Positions 35,095-44,071 of a stretch of DNA of 64,000 nucleotides are shown here, in pieces. Each line of letters starts with the position of its first letter. The stretch's first letter is position 1. Source of the DNA: CAILHX01 sp964511385. GTDB taxonomy: Bacteria > Pseudomonadota > Gammaproteobacteria > Burkholderiales > Methylophilaceae. The notes under the pieces are model-generated. The model made no database searches. It had not been told where the DNA came from and saw nothing but the letters and a program-made list of their open reading frames with translations. The stretch spans positions 124,001 through 188,000 of the forward strand of contig CAZEFE010000007.1 in NCBI GenBank assembly GCA_964511385.1, written 5' to 3'. Made by a program: the position numbers and the translations under genes.

Positions 35095-36057
35095 TTAAAC
35101 AGTTTGGGTTTTCCAGCCCTTGGGCGGCTCTTTGCAATATTTGACGCTTTCCGTAAATGATCCGGATTCTTCGCCGGTATCAACCTTGCGGGTAACGACT
35201 TTGCATTCTGTCGCCATTTGAACCACTTTGACGGGCGATGTTGGTTGATTGGCTACATCACCGCTTTTTGCGGGAACTGACTTGTAGGCAGTATTAAGCT
35301 TGGAGAGCTCTTTCGCATATTGGGCCTTGTCGGTTACGCTCACATTGGTTTTTGCCGGAGAGGCGGCTACAGTTTTTTCAGCCGCTTTGCTTGTGGTTTT
35401 TTGTGAGGATTTTTTACCGGCGGTCTTTGCGGTCTTGGCTTCTGTTGGCGCACTGGTTTTAGCTAACGTCTTTTGAATGTCCGGTTTTAGATAACGCAAC
35501 GGAACATAGCCGATCCCCACATTGCTATCCCCTACAACAGCCCATTCCTGAGCAACAACATTTGCCGGGATGTGGAGACTCACGCCTTTCTGAATCACCA
35601 TTCTGGGGGATGAGCTTTCGTCAATATCGCTATAGACAGGTGTATCCACATAGGCAGCTATATCCACCGGGTCAACCATAAGCAACGGATGAGTTTTTAG
35701 AGAAGAAGACAAAGCGAAATTTTGCTTTTGCTCAAGTTGCGCCGGTTGCGGGGTGACGGTGATGGTTGCTTTGGTTTTATTGGTGACAAATGATTCGCTA
35801 TTGCCTGTTTCCAGAGACTTCAATTCAAGCTCAGCAAGTTTTTGCTTGTCCTGCTCGTCGAGGTGAGCACCCAGCCGATTCCCAATAAATCCGCCCAACA
35901 CAGCTCCTATCAGGGCACCTTTGGTGCCGCCTACCTTGCTACCGATGACCCCACCAGCAACCGCGCCACCGACAGTGCCGACTTGCTCTTTGTTGAGATT
36001 GGCGCAACCAAAAAGCAGAGTTGCCGAGATCAGAATAAGCAAAAGGCGTTTTTTCAT
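35095..36057 (-). CDS. Lipoprotein with glycine-zipper and SH3-like region
   Basis: A 320-residue predicted lipoprotein. The start at 36057 is set by GGAG seven bases upstream and by the signal MKKRLLLILISATLLFGCA, with the lipobox cysteine near residue 18. A glycine-zipper segment (VGGAVAGGVIGSKVGG at about residues 30-45, then GALIGAVLGGFIGNRLGA) is followed by a possible SH3-like domain (about residues 150-205), a Lys/Ala/Thr-rich linker and a C-terminal pair of cysteines in ECKVVTRKV and KYCKEPPKGW. An envelope-anchored role is likely; no specific function is assigned. Confidence 0.75.
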   Translation of the reverse strand: MKKRLLLILISATLLFGCANLNKEQVGTVGGAVAGGVIGSKVGGTKGALIGAVLGGFIGNRLGAHLDEQDKQKLAELELKSLETGNSESFVTNKTKATITVTPQPAQLEQKQNFALSSSLKTHPLLMVDPVDIAAYVDTPVYSDIDESSSPRMVIQKGVSLHIPANVVAQEWAVVGDSNVGIGYVPLRYLKPDIQKTLAKTSAPTEAKTAKTAGKKSSQKTTSKAAEKTVAASPAKTNVSVTDKAQYAKELSKLNTAYKSVPAKSGDVANQPTSPVKVVQMATECKVVTRKVDTGEESGSFTESVKYCKEPPKGWKTQTV

Positions 36058-36077
36058 TGGAATCTCCGTAAGTGGTA

Positions 36078-37379
36078 TCAAAGGATAAGTTTTTGCAAAT
36101 TGCTGAGGCGCGACCAAATATCTCCAGCCAGGCCAATTTCTTGGTGCATGGTTGTTTCCAAGTCATAAAGCGCTGTTCCCTTGCTGAAAACATGATCCGG
36201 CATGGCATACAACACGACGGCTAGAATGGTCACCATGATTGGTGTCGCCGCCTTTTTTAATCCGTCAGCGATTTTTTGGGTCGTTGGAGTTGTCGCTAAC
36301 CCCATTGCGATGAGTATCAACAAAACAGAAATGGCGTTTGTCATGGCGCTGGTCAGGCTGGTGATGATAGCCATTGGCGGCAGAAAAACGGCGGCATTGA
36401 CATCCATGATACCGTTGAAGGATTCCACGCTTTTGACCGTTGGAAGTGCTGAATCCCTAGCCTGTTGGGCTTGCTTTTCAAACCAGTCCAAGTATTGCTG
36501 ATGTCCCATGAAATAAGGAATTTCTCGCGCATGGACGGGGGAGCCGTCCGGTCTGTTGCCGATTATCCGGTCTTCACTCTTTCGTAGTTGTTCACCTTTG
36601 GGATGTTTGGATGTACGCAAAGCCTGGATGAACTGCATACGCGAAGCGTTTGGGTTGGGTTCTATGCCGCCGGATCTCTGCCGGAACTTGTTTACTCCGC
36701 CCCAGGCCTTGTACTGATAGGCTTTCTTCGATTGCTGGATGTATTCACCATAGGCGTGAGAAAGCTCCTGCATATTACGGTCATATTCCGGCCAGGCTTT
36801 TTCTGCCTTGGTCATTACCGCCTTGCTTTTATCCTCGGCTTTGCGTTCAACAATGTCTTGCGCAGGCAACATGAAGCGCTCATCAAGAATCACTATGGGA
36901 AAAGCGCCCATCAGAATCTTGCCGATGATAGGAGCGTCTTTGGGGTGAGGAATGTCCGGGTCGCTGAGCTTCCCCGTCAGGATGTCTCTTCGGTAAGAAA
37001 ACAGATTGAACCCTTGTACTTTTATTTCGGGCCTGAGTCCTGCAATGACTTTTGTATAGGTGAAGTCGAGTGCATGGTAAATAACGAAAACCACTGTCAA
37101 GAATGCGGCCAATCCTGCCGCCGCCGGTTTGATTCGGGTGATTAATCCTCTAAACAACGCCCATGAGAGGCCGAATGAACCCAAGAGCTTACCCCGCTGG
37201 GATAACTCGCTTACGCTGGTGCTGTCAGCAACAGGGTTGCTTAACGCATTCAGCAGGTCAATGTTATATCCGGCTTCCAGAAAGACCAGGAGTGAGGAAA
37301 CGGCCAGAATGAGCCAGACAAAGTGCCCGCTTCTGGTAAATCCATTCAAGTCCAGAAGACCGGATAATTTTTGATCCAT
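36078..37379 (-). CDS. Uncharacterised multi-pass membrane protein
   Basis: A 433-residue protein I do not recognise. Membrane segments are visible at about residues 18-40, 87-107, 333-372 (a long hydrophobic stretch likely crossing twice) and 383-403. Between the second and third lies a large hydrophilic, Lys/Gln/Glu-rich, probably helical region (about residues 165-320) containing DIVERKAEDKSKAVMTKAEK and AYGEYIQQSKKAYQYK. It sits 20 bp upstream of the lipoprotein gene and 9 bp downstream of the zinc-ribbon gene, so the four genes look like one operon. Codon use appears less GC-rich than in the flanking genes. Confidence 0.7.
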   Translation of the reverse strand: MDQKLSGLLDLNGFTRSGHFVWLILAVSSLLVFLEAGYNIDLLNALSNPVADSTSVSELSQRGKLLGSFGLSWALFRGLITRIKPAAAGLAAFLTVVFVIYHALDFTYTKVIAGLRPEIKVQGFNLFSYRRDILTGKLSDPDIPHPKDAPIIGKILMGAFPIVILDERFMLPAQDIVERKAEDKSKAVMTKAEKAWPEYDRNMQELSHAYGEYIQQSKKAYQYKAWGGVNKFRQRSGGIEPNPNASRMQFIQALRTSKHPKGEQLRKSEDRIIGNRPDGSPVHAREIPYFMGHQQYLDWFEKQAQQARDSALPTVKSVESFNGIMDVNAAVFLPPMAIITSLTSAMTNAISVLLILIAMGLATTPTTQKIADGLKKAATPIMVTILAVVLYAMPDHVFSKGTALYDLETTMHQEIGLAGDIWSRLSNLQKLIL

Positions 37380-37388
37380 GGCTAAAGG

Positions 37389-37805
37389 TTATGCCTGATA
37401 AAAGATGTTGCCGCACTTGTGGCACATCCACCCTTTTTCCCACTCGGCATATAGCCCGGGCCATACTTGGCTGTTGTGGGTGAAGCGGGAATAAATAAAC
37501 CACCCGGCGGTTACGGAAATCAGCAGACCAAATGGAATCCCGTCTTTCTGGCCCATGGCAAATAAACCAAAAGCAAGAATAATCAATGGCCATTTATAGG
37601 GTTTCTTGGCGGGTGGTGCTGCTTTTTGTGCCGTAATGGACTGAGACTGCCCTTTGGTTTTGGTCTTTGCGGCGCCTATTCCTATCCCGCCTCTGCCAAG
37701 CCCAATCCCGCCAGTTGTACTTTGGGTTGAGATATCTTGGGTTCCGTATTCGTAGGCAGTCTGTAGCCGTTGGGTATTTTCTGACTGGCAAGACGGACAA
37801 TTCAT
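37389..37805 (-). CDS. Small zinc-ribbon membrane protein
   Basis: A 138-residue protein with two cysteine pairs at opposite ends: CPSCQSENTQR at residues 3-13 and CHKCGNIFYQA at the C-terminus, with a hydrophobic, probably membrane-spanning segment (about residues 70-105) between. The ribbons probably bind one zinc together. AAGGAGG precedes the ATG. It is first in the four-gene accessory set. Function unknown. Confidence 0.75.
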   Translation of the reverse strand: MNCPSCQSENTQRLQTAYEYGTQDISTQSTTGGIGLGRGGIGIGAAKTKTKGQSQSITAQKAAPPAKKPYKWPLIILAFGLFAMGQKDGIPFGLLISVTAGWFIYSRFTHNSQVWPGLYAEWEKGWMCHKCGNIFYQA

Positions 37806-37836
37806 TACGACTCCTCCTTATGGAGATGGTTTTTAG

Positions 37837-37856
37837 AAAAATGCCGATAGGCATTT
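37837..37856. promoter_or_regulatory. Inverted repeat in the divergent XRE promoter region
   Basis: AAAATGCC and GGCATTTT form a perfect 8-bp inverted repeat around GATA, between the zinc-ribbon gene (minus) and the XRE regulator (plus). It may be the operator of that regulator. Confidence 0.4.
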
Positions 37857-37924
37857 TGCCCAATATATTATGAAGACGCAAACGCCATGAAGCCGTAACT
37901 TGCCTTCCGGACAAGGAGGCAAGT

Positions 37925-38173
37925 TTGGAACCTGAGGTGGCTTTCGGATTGGTGCTAAGAGACTTGCGAAAACAATGTCAATTGTCGCAAGAAGCGCTGG
38001 CGCACGAAGCCGGAATGGAGCGCAACTATATTTCCTTACTTGAACTTGGGCGTAATAGCGCAAGTATCAAAACCATATTCAAGTTGGCCCCGATTTTGGG
38101 CGTCACCGCATCAGAGATTTTTCGTCGGGTAGAAACCGTGCAAGCCGAAACATGCCCGCCAAAAAATCCATAG
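37925..38173 (+). CDS. XRE-family helix-turn-helix regulator
   Basis: An 82-residue DNA-binding protein made almost entirely of one HTH_3 domain (LRKQCQLSQEALAHEAGMER, then NYISLLELGRNSASIKTIFK). The start is a TTG at 37925, supported by an AAGGAGG ribosome-binding site five bases upstream; the next GTG at 37937 would lose that spacing. It is divergent from the four-gene accessory set and is its most likely regulator. Confidence 0.88.
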   Translation: MEPEVAFGLVLRDLRKQCQLSQEALAHEAGMERNYISLLELGRNSASIKTIFKLAPILGVTASEIFRRVETVQAETCPPKNP

Positions 38174-38238
38174 CTGATTCAAGGCGCTTGCTTAGGTGAT
38201 AAACTGCTCGCCTTTCTTATTTGACTCGTTTCCAAACC

Positions 38239-39261
38239 ATGTCTTTTCAGGTCACCATCCAACCCAGCGGACATCAGTTTGCCGCCACTGCTGACGAAAC
38301 CATTCTGAACGCCGCCCTGAATGCGGGTTTTTCCTTGCCTTATGGCTGCCGGAATGGCGGTTGCGGGGCGTGCAAGGGGCAAGTGGTCAGCGGCACGGTA
38401 GAGTATAACGATGTGCAGCCCAGTGCCCTGACGGTAGCCGAAATGGCGGCGGGCAAGGCGCTGTTCTGCTGCGCCCAGGCGGCTTCCGACGTGGTGATCG
38501 AATGCCGTGAAGTGACGGCCAAGACCGGCATCCAGCCACGCATCTTGCCTTGCCGGGTGGAAAAGAAACTACAGCTGGCGCATGACGTCGTCGGGTTTTA
38601 CCTGCGGCTGCCCGCCAACGAGCGCCTGCAGTTCATGGCGGGCCAGTATGTGGAGTTCCTGCTGAAAGACGGCGGGCGTCGCGCGTTTTCGCTGGCCAAT
38701 GCCCCGTATGACGACAATTTGCTGGAAATCCATGCCCGGCTGATTCCCGGCGGCAAGTTTACCGAATATATCTTCCATGAAATGCCGGAAAAGGCCATTT
38801 TGCGCATCGAAGGCCCGCTGGGCAGTTTTTTCCTGCGCGAGGAAAGCGACAAGCCGATCATTTTTGTCGCCGGCGGCACCGGTTTTGCGCCGATCAAGGG
38901 CATCATCGAGCATGCCTTCCACCAAGGCATCAAGCGCGACATGGTGCTGTACTGGGGCGCATTGTCCAAGCGGGACCTGTATCTGCCGCAGTTGCCGGAT
39001 TTGTGGGCGGCCGAGCATCCCAACTTCAAATTCATCCCGGTGTTGTCGGAGCCGCTGGCGGAAGATCACTGGCAGGGCCGCACCGGGCTGGTGCACCAGG
39101 CGGTGCTGGATGACGGCCTGAACCTGGGGGGAGCCCAGGTTTATTGCTGCGGCGCGCCGGCGATGGTGGAAACCGCCCACCGCGATTTTGTCGCCAACGG
39201 CTTGCCGGAGGACGAGTTCTTCTCGGACGCGTTTACCTTCGCCAAGCCAACCCCCAAGTAA
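38239..39261 (+). CDS. CDP-6-deoxy-delta-3,4-glucoseen reductase-like ferredoxin/FAD reductase
   Basis: A 340-residue electron-transfer protein. An N-terminal plant-type 2Fe-2S domain (CRNGGCGACKGQV, and CCAQA; cysteines near residues 37, 42, 45 and 76) is followed by an FAD domain (RAFSLANAP) and an NAD(P)H domain (FVAGGTGFAPIKGII, then CCGAPAMVETA). The ATG at 38239 is preferred to the TTG at 38221. The name follows AscD-type reductases, but in betaproteobacteria such proteins are stand-alone oxidoreductases of unknown partner, and no deoxysugar genes are present here. Confidence 0.88.
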   Translation: MSFQVTIQPSGHQFAATADETILNAALNAGFSLPYGCRNGGCGACKGQVVSGTVEYNDVQPSALTVAEMAAGKALFCCAQAASDVVIECREVTAKTGIQPRILPCRVEKKLQLAHDVVGFYLRLPANERLQFMAGQYVEFLLKDGGRRAFSLANAPYDDNLLEIHARLIPGGKFTEYIFHEMPEKAILRIEGPLGSFFLREESDKPIIFVAGGTGFAPIKGIIEHAFHQGIKRDMVLYWGALSKRDLYLPQLPDLWAAEHPNFKFIPVLSEPLAEDHWQGRTGLVHQAVLDDGLNLGGAQVYCCGAPAMVETAHRDFVANGLPEDEFFSDAFTFAKPTPK

Positions 39262-41838
39262 CTAGCTGGCGGCACCCGTGCGCTGGGCGATATGCGCCAG
39301 CGCTTCATCAATCTGGTCAATCAGGATCAGGCACAGGTCGCCGGATTGCAGATTGACCAGTCCGGCGTCAATTGCCGTAAATTCCCCGCGGATTTCCTGA
39401 ACCGCGCTTGTGCGCTTGGCGTTGGCCAGGCCCTCTCTCAGTAGCGCCAACACCTCGCCGTCGGTGCGGCCGCGCTGGCATTGGTCCTGGTACAGGATGA
39501 CTTCGTCAAAGGCGTCGCCCAGAATCTCGGTCTGGCGGCGGATGTCTTCGTCGCGCCTGTCGCCGGCGCCGCTGATGACCACCACGCGGCGCTTGGCCGG
39601 GATGTTGTTAATGGCGCTCACCAGCGCCAGGATGGCGTCCGGGTTATGGCCGTAGTCGGCAATCACGGTTGCGCCGCGGTAATCGAAGCGGTTGAAGCGT
39701 CCGGGAGCGGTGTGCGCATCGTTGACAAAGGTGTTCAGCCCCTGACGCAATGTGTCCCAGGCCAGCCCCAGCGCCCAGCCGGCAGCCAGCGCCGCCATGG
39801 CGTTTTCGATCTGGAAGCCGATTGCGCCGTTGCAGGTGATGGGGATATCTGCCAGCGCTACGCGCTGCTCTTCGCCCGGCCCCGCCGCGACGATGTGGCC
39901 GCCGTCACGGAATACCACGCGATGGCCCTGCGCCAGATGCGTGGTGATCAGGGGGTGGTGGCGGTCATTGGCAAAAAAGGTGACAGAGCCGGGGCAGGCG
40001 CTGGCCATTGCAGCCACCATCGGGTCGTCGGCATTAAGCACGGCAACGCCGTCCGGTGCGACGTTCTGCACCACCACGCGCTTGACCACGGCCAGGTCTT
40101 CCACCGTGCTGATGTAGCTCAACCCCAAGTGGTCGCCCATGCCGATGTTGGTGACCACGGCCACGTTGCAGCGGTCGAAAGCCAGCCCTTCGCGCAACAC
40201 GCCGCCGCGTGCGGTTTCAAACACGGCGGCATCCACGTCGGGGTGCATCAGCACGTTGCGCGCGCTTTTCGGCCCGCTGCAATCGCCGCTGTCGATACGC
40301 TGTCCTTGAATATAAACCCCATCGGAATTGGTCATGCCGACGCGATGGCCGTGCAGAGTCAGGAAGTGGGCGATCAGCCGGACCGTGGTGGTTTTGCCGT
40401 TGGTGCCGGCAACCGTGACCAGTGGGATGCGTCCGTTGCTGCCCGGCGCGAACATGTTGCTGATAATCGCTTCGCCGACGGCGCGGCCCTTGCCGAAAGA
40501 CGGTCGCAAATGCATGCGCAGGCCGGGTGCCGCATTGACTTCGACAATCCCACCGCCCTGTTCTTCGAGCGGCTTGAGCACGCTGTCGCACACCACGTCC
40601 ACGCCGCAAATGTCCAGCCCGATCATTTGCGCCGCGGCAACGGCGCGCGCCGCCATCTCGGGATGCACGTCGTCGGTGACGTCGGTGGCGGTACCGCCGG
40701 TACTCAGGTTGGCGTTGTTGCGCAGGATCACGCGCTGGCCTTTGGCCGGCACGGAGTCGGCGGTCAGGCCTTGCAGTTCGAGACGGACCAGCGCGATGTC
40801 ATCCAGGCGGATTTTGGTGAGCGAGGTGGCGTGGCCTTCGCCGCGACGCGGGTCGCGATTGACCTGCTCCACCAGTTCGCGGATGCTGCTGGTACCATCA
40901 CCTACCACCAGCGGCGGGTCGCGCCGTGCCGCGGCGATGAGCTGGTTGCCGACCACCAGCAGCCGGTAATCGTGGCCGGGCAGGTAGCGTTCCACCATGA
41001 CATCCGTGCTGATATCCGACGCCGCGGCAAATGCGGCATTTAATTCCTCGCGGGAACCGATGTTAACGGTAACGCCTTTGCCCTGGTTGCCATCCTGCGG
41101 CTTGACCACAACCGGCAGGCCGATTTCCAGCGCCGCCGCCCAGGCGGCATCGGCATCCTGCACGGTTTTGCCTAATGGCACCGGCACGCCGGCCGCATCC
41201 AGCAGGGTTTTGGTGAGTTCCTTGTCCTGTGCGATGGATTCGGCAATGGCGCTGGTAAGGTCGGTTTCGGCGGCCTGGATGCGGCGCTGCTGGCTGCCCC
41301 AGCCGAACTGCACCAGACTGCCTTCGGTCAGGCGCCGATAGGGGATGCCGCGCGCAACAGCGGCTTGAACAATGGCGCCGGTGCTGGGGCCCAAGCGCAC
41401 GTCTTCGTCCAGCTCCTGCAGTTGCGCCAGTGCGGCGGCCAGGTCGAACGGTGTGTCTTCGATGGCGGACATCACCAGTTCGCGTGCCAGTTCGAATGCC
41501 AACCGGCCGACGGCTTCCTCGGTGTATTCCACCACCACTTGGTAGACATGCGGCTCTACGGTCTGGGTGGTGCGGCTGAATGTGACCGGGCAGCCGGCCT
41601 GCGCTTGCAGACCCAGCGCCGCAAACTCCAGGGCATGCGCGATCGAGGTGGCATCCTCATGGTTGGCCGGTTCCAGGTCGCCGATGGCGGGGAAACGCTC
41701 GCGCAGCCGCGCTTCAAAATTGGGAATGTTGCGGATGTGGCGGGTTGCCCCGGAGTAGCAGGCCACAATCGCCTCAATGGCGGTATGCCGGCTCCACAGG
41801 TTGGGGCCGCGCAGGGCGCGAATGCGGGATATTTCCAT
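39262..41838 (-). CDS. cphA: Cyanophycin synthetase CphA
   Basis: An 858-residue enzyme that polymerises aspartate and arginine into the storage polymer cyanophycin. It has an N-terminal domain, an ATP-grasp domain (about residues 215-470; VVKPQDGNQGKGVTVN), and a C-terminal Mur-ligase-like domain with an intact P-loop (AGTNGKTTTVRL, about residues 478-489). All catalytic regions seem present and length is typical. The ATG at 41838 overlaps the upstream paralogue stop (TGATG), so translation is coupled. No cyanophycinase gene is in the window. Confidence 0.95.
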   Translation of the reverse strand: MEISRIRALRGPNLWSRHTAIEAIVACYSGATRHIRNIPNFEARLRERFPAIGDLEPANHEDATSIAHALEFAALGLQAQAGCPVTFSRTTQTVEPHVYQVVVEYTEEAVGRLAFELARELVMSAIEDTPFDLAAALAQLQELDEDVRLGPSTGAIVQAAVARGIPYRRLTEGSLVQFGWGSQQRRIQAAETDLTSAIAESIAQDKELTKTLLDAAGVPVPLGKTVQDADAAWAAALEIGLPVVVKPQDGNQGKGVTVNIGSREELNAAFAAASDISTDVMVERYLPGHDYRLLVVGNQLIAAARRDPPLVVGDGTSSIRELVEQVNRDPRRGEGHATSLTKIRLDDIALVRLELQGLTADSVPAKGQRVILRNNANLSTGGTATDVTDDVHPEMAARAVAAAQMIGLDICGVDVVCDSVLKPLEEQGGGIVEVNAAPGLRMHLRPSFGKGRAVGEAIISNMFAPGSNGRIPLVTVAGTNGKTTTVRLIAHFLTLHGHRVGMTNSDGVYIQGQRIDSGDCSGPKSARNVLMHPDVDAAVFETARGGVLREGLAFDRCNVAVVTNIGMGDHLGLSYISTVEDLAVVKRVVVQNVAPDGVAVLNADDPMVAAMASACPGSVTFFANDRHHPLITTHLAQGHRVVFRDGGHIVAAGPGEEQRVALADIPITCNGAIGFQIENAMAALAAGWALGLAWDTLRQGLNTFVNDAHTAPGRFNRFDYRGATVIADYGHNPDAILALVSAINNIPAKRRVVVISGAGDRRDEDIRRQTEILGDAFDEVILYQDQCQRGRTDGEVLALLREGLANAKRTSAVQEIRGEFTAIDAGLVNLQSGDLCLILIDQIDEALAHIAQRTGAAS

Positions 41839-43991
41839 CAAGAAACCTCAGGTTGCAGCAGGCTGTGGAATGCGTCCAGCCCGGCGCGGATCAAGTCGGG
41901 GGATATGTTGAGCGCCCAGGCGGCAGCGACGGCCGCCAGTAATGTCTCGGCCGGGATATCGCCGGTCGGCGGGGTGAGCGCAATTTCATCCTTGCCGTGG
42001 GCCAGGACGATGTGTTCGGCGCGCGCCAGCACCGCGCGCCGGTTCTGGGCCAGGTGGTTAACCAGGATCGGGTTGTGCGGATCGGTGTCGAAAAATAAGA
42101 CTTCGCCATCGCACAGGTCGGCCATTTTCGCCACCAGCGGGTCGGCGGCATTGAGGATCGCGGCGCCTTCCGGCAGCACGATGTCCACTTGCGTGCGCAG
42201 CACGTTGAACACCTGGTCCTTGTCGTGTACGTAGTACTGATCCAGACCTTCGGCGCCGAGGATGTTGGTGACCACGCCGACCTGGCAGCGGTCGTAAGCC
42301 AGACCTTCGGTCAGGATGGCGCGCGCGCTGTTTTCAACGACCGCCACTTCGGTGGCGCGGTTGATCAGCACCTTGCGCGCGGCGGCCCAGTTGGCGCGAT
42401 CGCCTGCTTCCACCAAGCGCTGGTTGGCATAAAGCCCGGCGCTGCAAGCCAGGCCGACCTGTTTGCCAGCCAGTTGTACCAGGCGCGCGAGCATCCTGGC
42501 GACCTGGGTCGTGCCGGCGCTGCCGGTGATGCCGACTACCGGGATACGGCCGTTCTGCTCTTGCGGGAACAGGCTTTCCACGATGTTGTGGCCTACGGGG
42601 CGCGGTTTGCCGGATGCCGGTTTAAGGTGCATCAGCAGCCCCGGCCCGGCATTGATTTCAACAATGGCGCCATGCTGTTCTTGCAGAGGTCGAGAAATAT
42701 CCTCGGCCACCAGGTCCACGCCGGCAATATCCAGCCCGACGATGCGGGCGGCCAGGGCAACCGTGGCGGCTACGCTGGGGTGTACCTGGTCGGTGACGTC
42801 AAATGCGACGTTGCCGTTGCGCTGGATCAGCACCACCTTGCCTGCTGGCGGTACGGCATCCGGCGCGAACCCTTGGCGGGCAAGCTCCAGGACGATGGCG
42901 GGGTCGTCTTCCAGCACAATGCGGTTGAGCGGGAAATCTTCGGTGACACCACGGCGCGGATCGGTATTGATCTGGGTATCGATCAGTTCGGCAATGGTTG
43001 AGCGGCCGTCGCCGGTCACGGTTGCCGTTTCGCCGCTGGCAGCGGCGGCTACGCGGCCATCGACCACCAGCAGACGATGCTCATTGCCCGGGATGAAGCG
43101 TTCGACGATCACTTCGCTGCCTTCGGCCGCCGCCAGGTGATAGGCGGCTTCAATTTCCTCGCGTGTAGTCAGGTTGATGGACACGCCGCGCCCGTGATTG
43201 GCGTCGGATGGCTTGACCACTACCGGGATGCCGATGTCTTCAGCGGCTTCCCAGGCCGCGGCCGGGCTGTCCACCAGTTCGCCTTCCGGTACCGGCACGC
43301 CGCAGGCTGACAGCAGGCGCTTGGTCAGGTCTTTGTCGCCGCAAATGCTCTCGGCGATAGCGCGGGTCCGGTCCGTTTCCGCGGTCCAGATACGGCGCTG
43401 GCGTGCGCCGTAACCCAACTGCACCAGGTTGCCTTCGGTGAGGCGGATGGCCGGGATGCGCCGGTCGGCGGCGGCATCCACGATGCAGGCCGTACTCGGG
43501 CCCAGGCACAGGGAATCCACCATGTCGCGCAGTCGGGCGACGGTTGCCGCAACATCATACGGACGGTCTTCAATCGCAGCCATGATCAGGTCGCGCGCGG
43601 CATGGAACGCCGCAATGGTTACCTGCTCCTGGCGCGAGCGCACCACTACCTTGTACACCCCGCGTGTCGAGGTTTCACGCGCCTTGCCGAAACCGCTCTG
43701 CATGCCGGCCAGGTTCTGCAACTCGATGGTGACGTGTTCGAGGATATGCCCGGCCCAGGTGCCCTCGCGCAGCCGCAGCAGAAAGCCACCGCGCTCGCCC
43801 ACGCCGCAGCGGTGCTCGACCAGTGTCGGCAGCCACGCTGTCAGGCGCTCGTAAAAGCCGGGGATTTTGTTGGAGGGGAAATCTTCCAGTTCACCAATAT
43901 CCACCACGGCCTCAACTGCCGGGCGGTAGGTCCAGATGTTGGGGCCGCGTAAAGGGGTTAACTTGAGAAACTCGATGTGTTTTGATTTCAT
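41838..43991 (-). CDS. CphA paralogue (CphA'/CphA2-like) with degenerate Mur-domain P-loop
   Basis: A 717-residue paralogue of the downstream cphA. The N-terminal domain (LRGPNIWTYRPAVEAVV) and ATP-grasp domain (VVKPSDANHGRGVSIN) are well kept. In the Mur-like domain the P-loop reads GITGSAGTTQVA instead of GTNGKTTT, losing the Gly-Lys-Thr core, and the protein is about 140 residues shorter at the C-terminus. It should therefore lack the arginine-adding ATPase. It may act as a CphA2-type enzyme using beta-Asp-Arg dipeptides, or as a partner of CphA. Both readings are inferences from family knowledge. Confidence 0.88.
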   Translation of the reverse strand: MKSKHIEFLKLTPLRGPNIWTYRPAVEAVVDIGELEDFPSNKIPGFYERLTAWLPTLVEHRCGVGERGGFLLRLREGTWAGHILEHVTIELQNLAGMQSGFGKARETSTRGVYKVVVRSRQEQVTIAAFHAARDLIMAAIEDRPYDVAATVARLRDMVDSLCLGPSTACIVDAAADRRIPAIRLTEGNLVQLGYGARQRRIWTAETDRTRAIAESICGDKDLTKRLLSACGVPVPEGELVDSPAAAWEAAEDIGIPVVVKPSDANHGRGVSINLTTREEIEAAYHLAAAEGSEVIVERFIPGNEHRLLVVDGRVAAAASGETATVTGDGRSTIAELIDTQINTDPRRGVTEDFPLNRIVLEDDPAIVLELARQGFAPDAVPPAGKVVLIQRNGNVAFDVTDQVHPSVAATVALAARIVGLDIAGVDLVAEDISRPLQEQHGAIVEINAGPGLLMHLKPASGKPRPVGHNIVESLFPQEQNGRIPVVGITGSAGTTQVARMLARLVQLAGKQVGLACSAGLYANQRLVEAGDRANWAAARKVLINRATEVAVVENSARAILTEGLAYDRCQVGVVTNILGAEGLDQYYVHDKDQVFNVLRTQVDIVLPEGAAILNAADPLVAKMADLCDGEVLFFDTDPHNPILVNHLAQNRRAVLARAEHIVLAHGKDEIALTPPTGDIPAETLLAAVAAAWALNISPDLIRAGLDAFHSLLQPEVS

Positions 43992-44007
43992 GTTCCGGCG
44001 GTATGAT

Positions 44008-44027
44008 GCTCCCCGAGCGTGGGGAGC
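44008..44027 (-). other. Leader hairpin upstream of cphA-like gene
   Basis: GCTCCCC and GGGGAGC form a perfect 7-bp GC-rich stem with a 6-base loop, ending 17 bp before the start of the cphA-like gene. It lacks a T run in either direction. It may affect translation or be an operator. Confidence 0.4.
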
Positions 44028-44071
44028 GGGCCTGTCCTGACGATCATTGGTTCGGGTGATTGTATGCGAGC

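Noticed and set aside
39481..41043. A 520-codon plus-strand frame opposite cphA
   Set aside because: Composition is rich in His, Val and Gln as expected from reverse reading of GC-rich codons, and the cphA motifs are intact on the minus strand.
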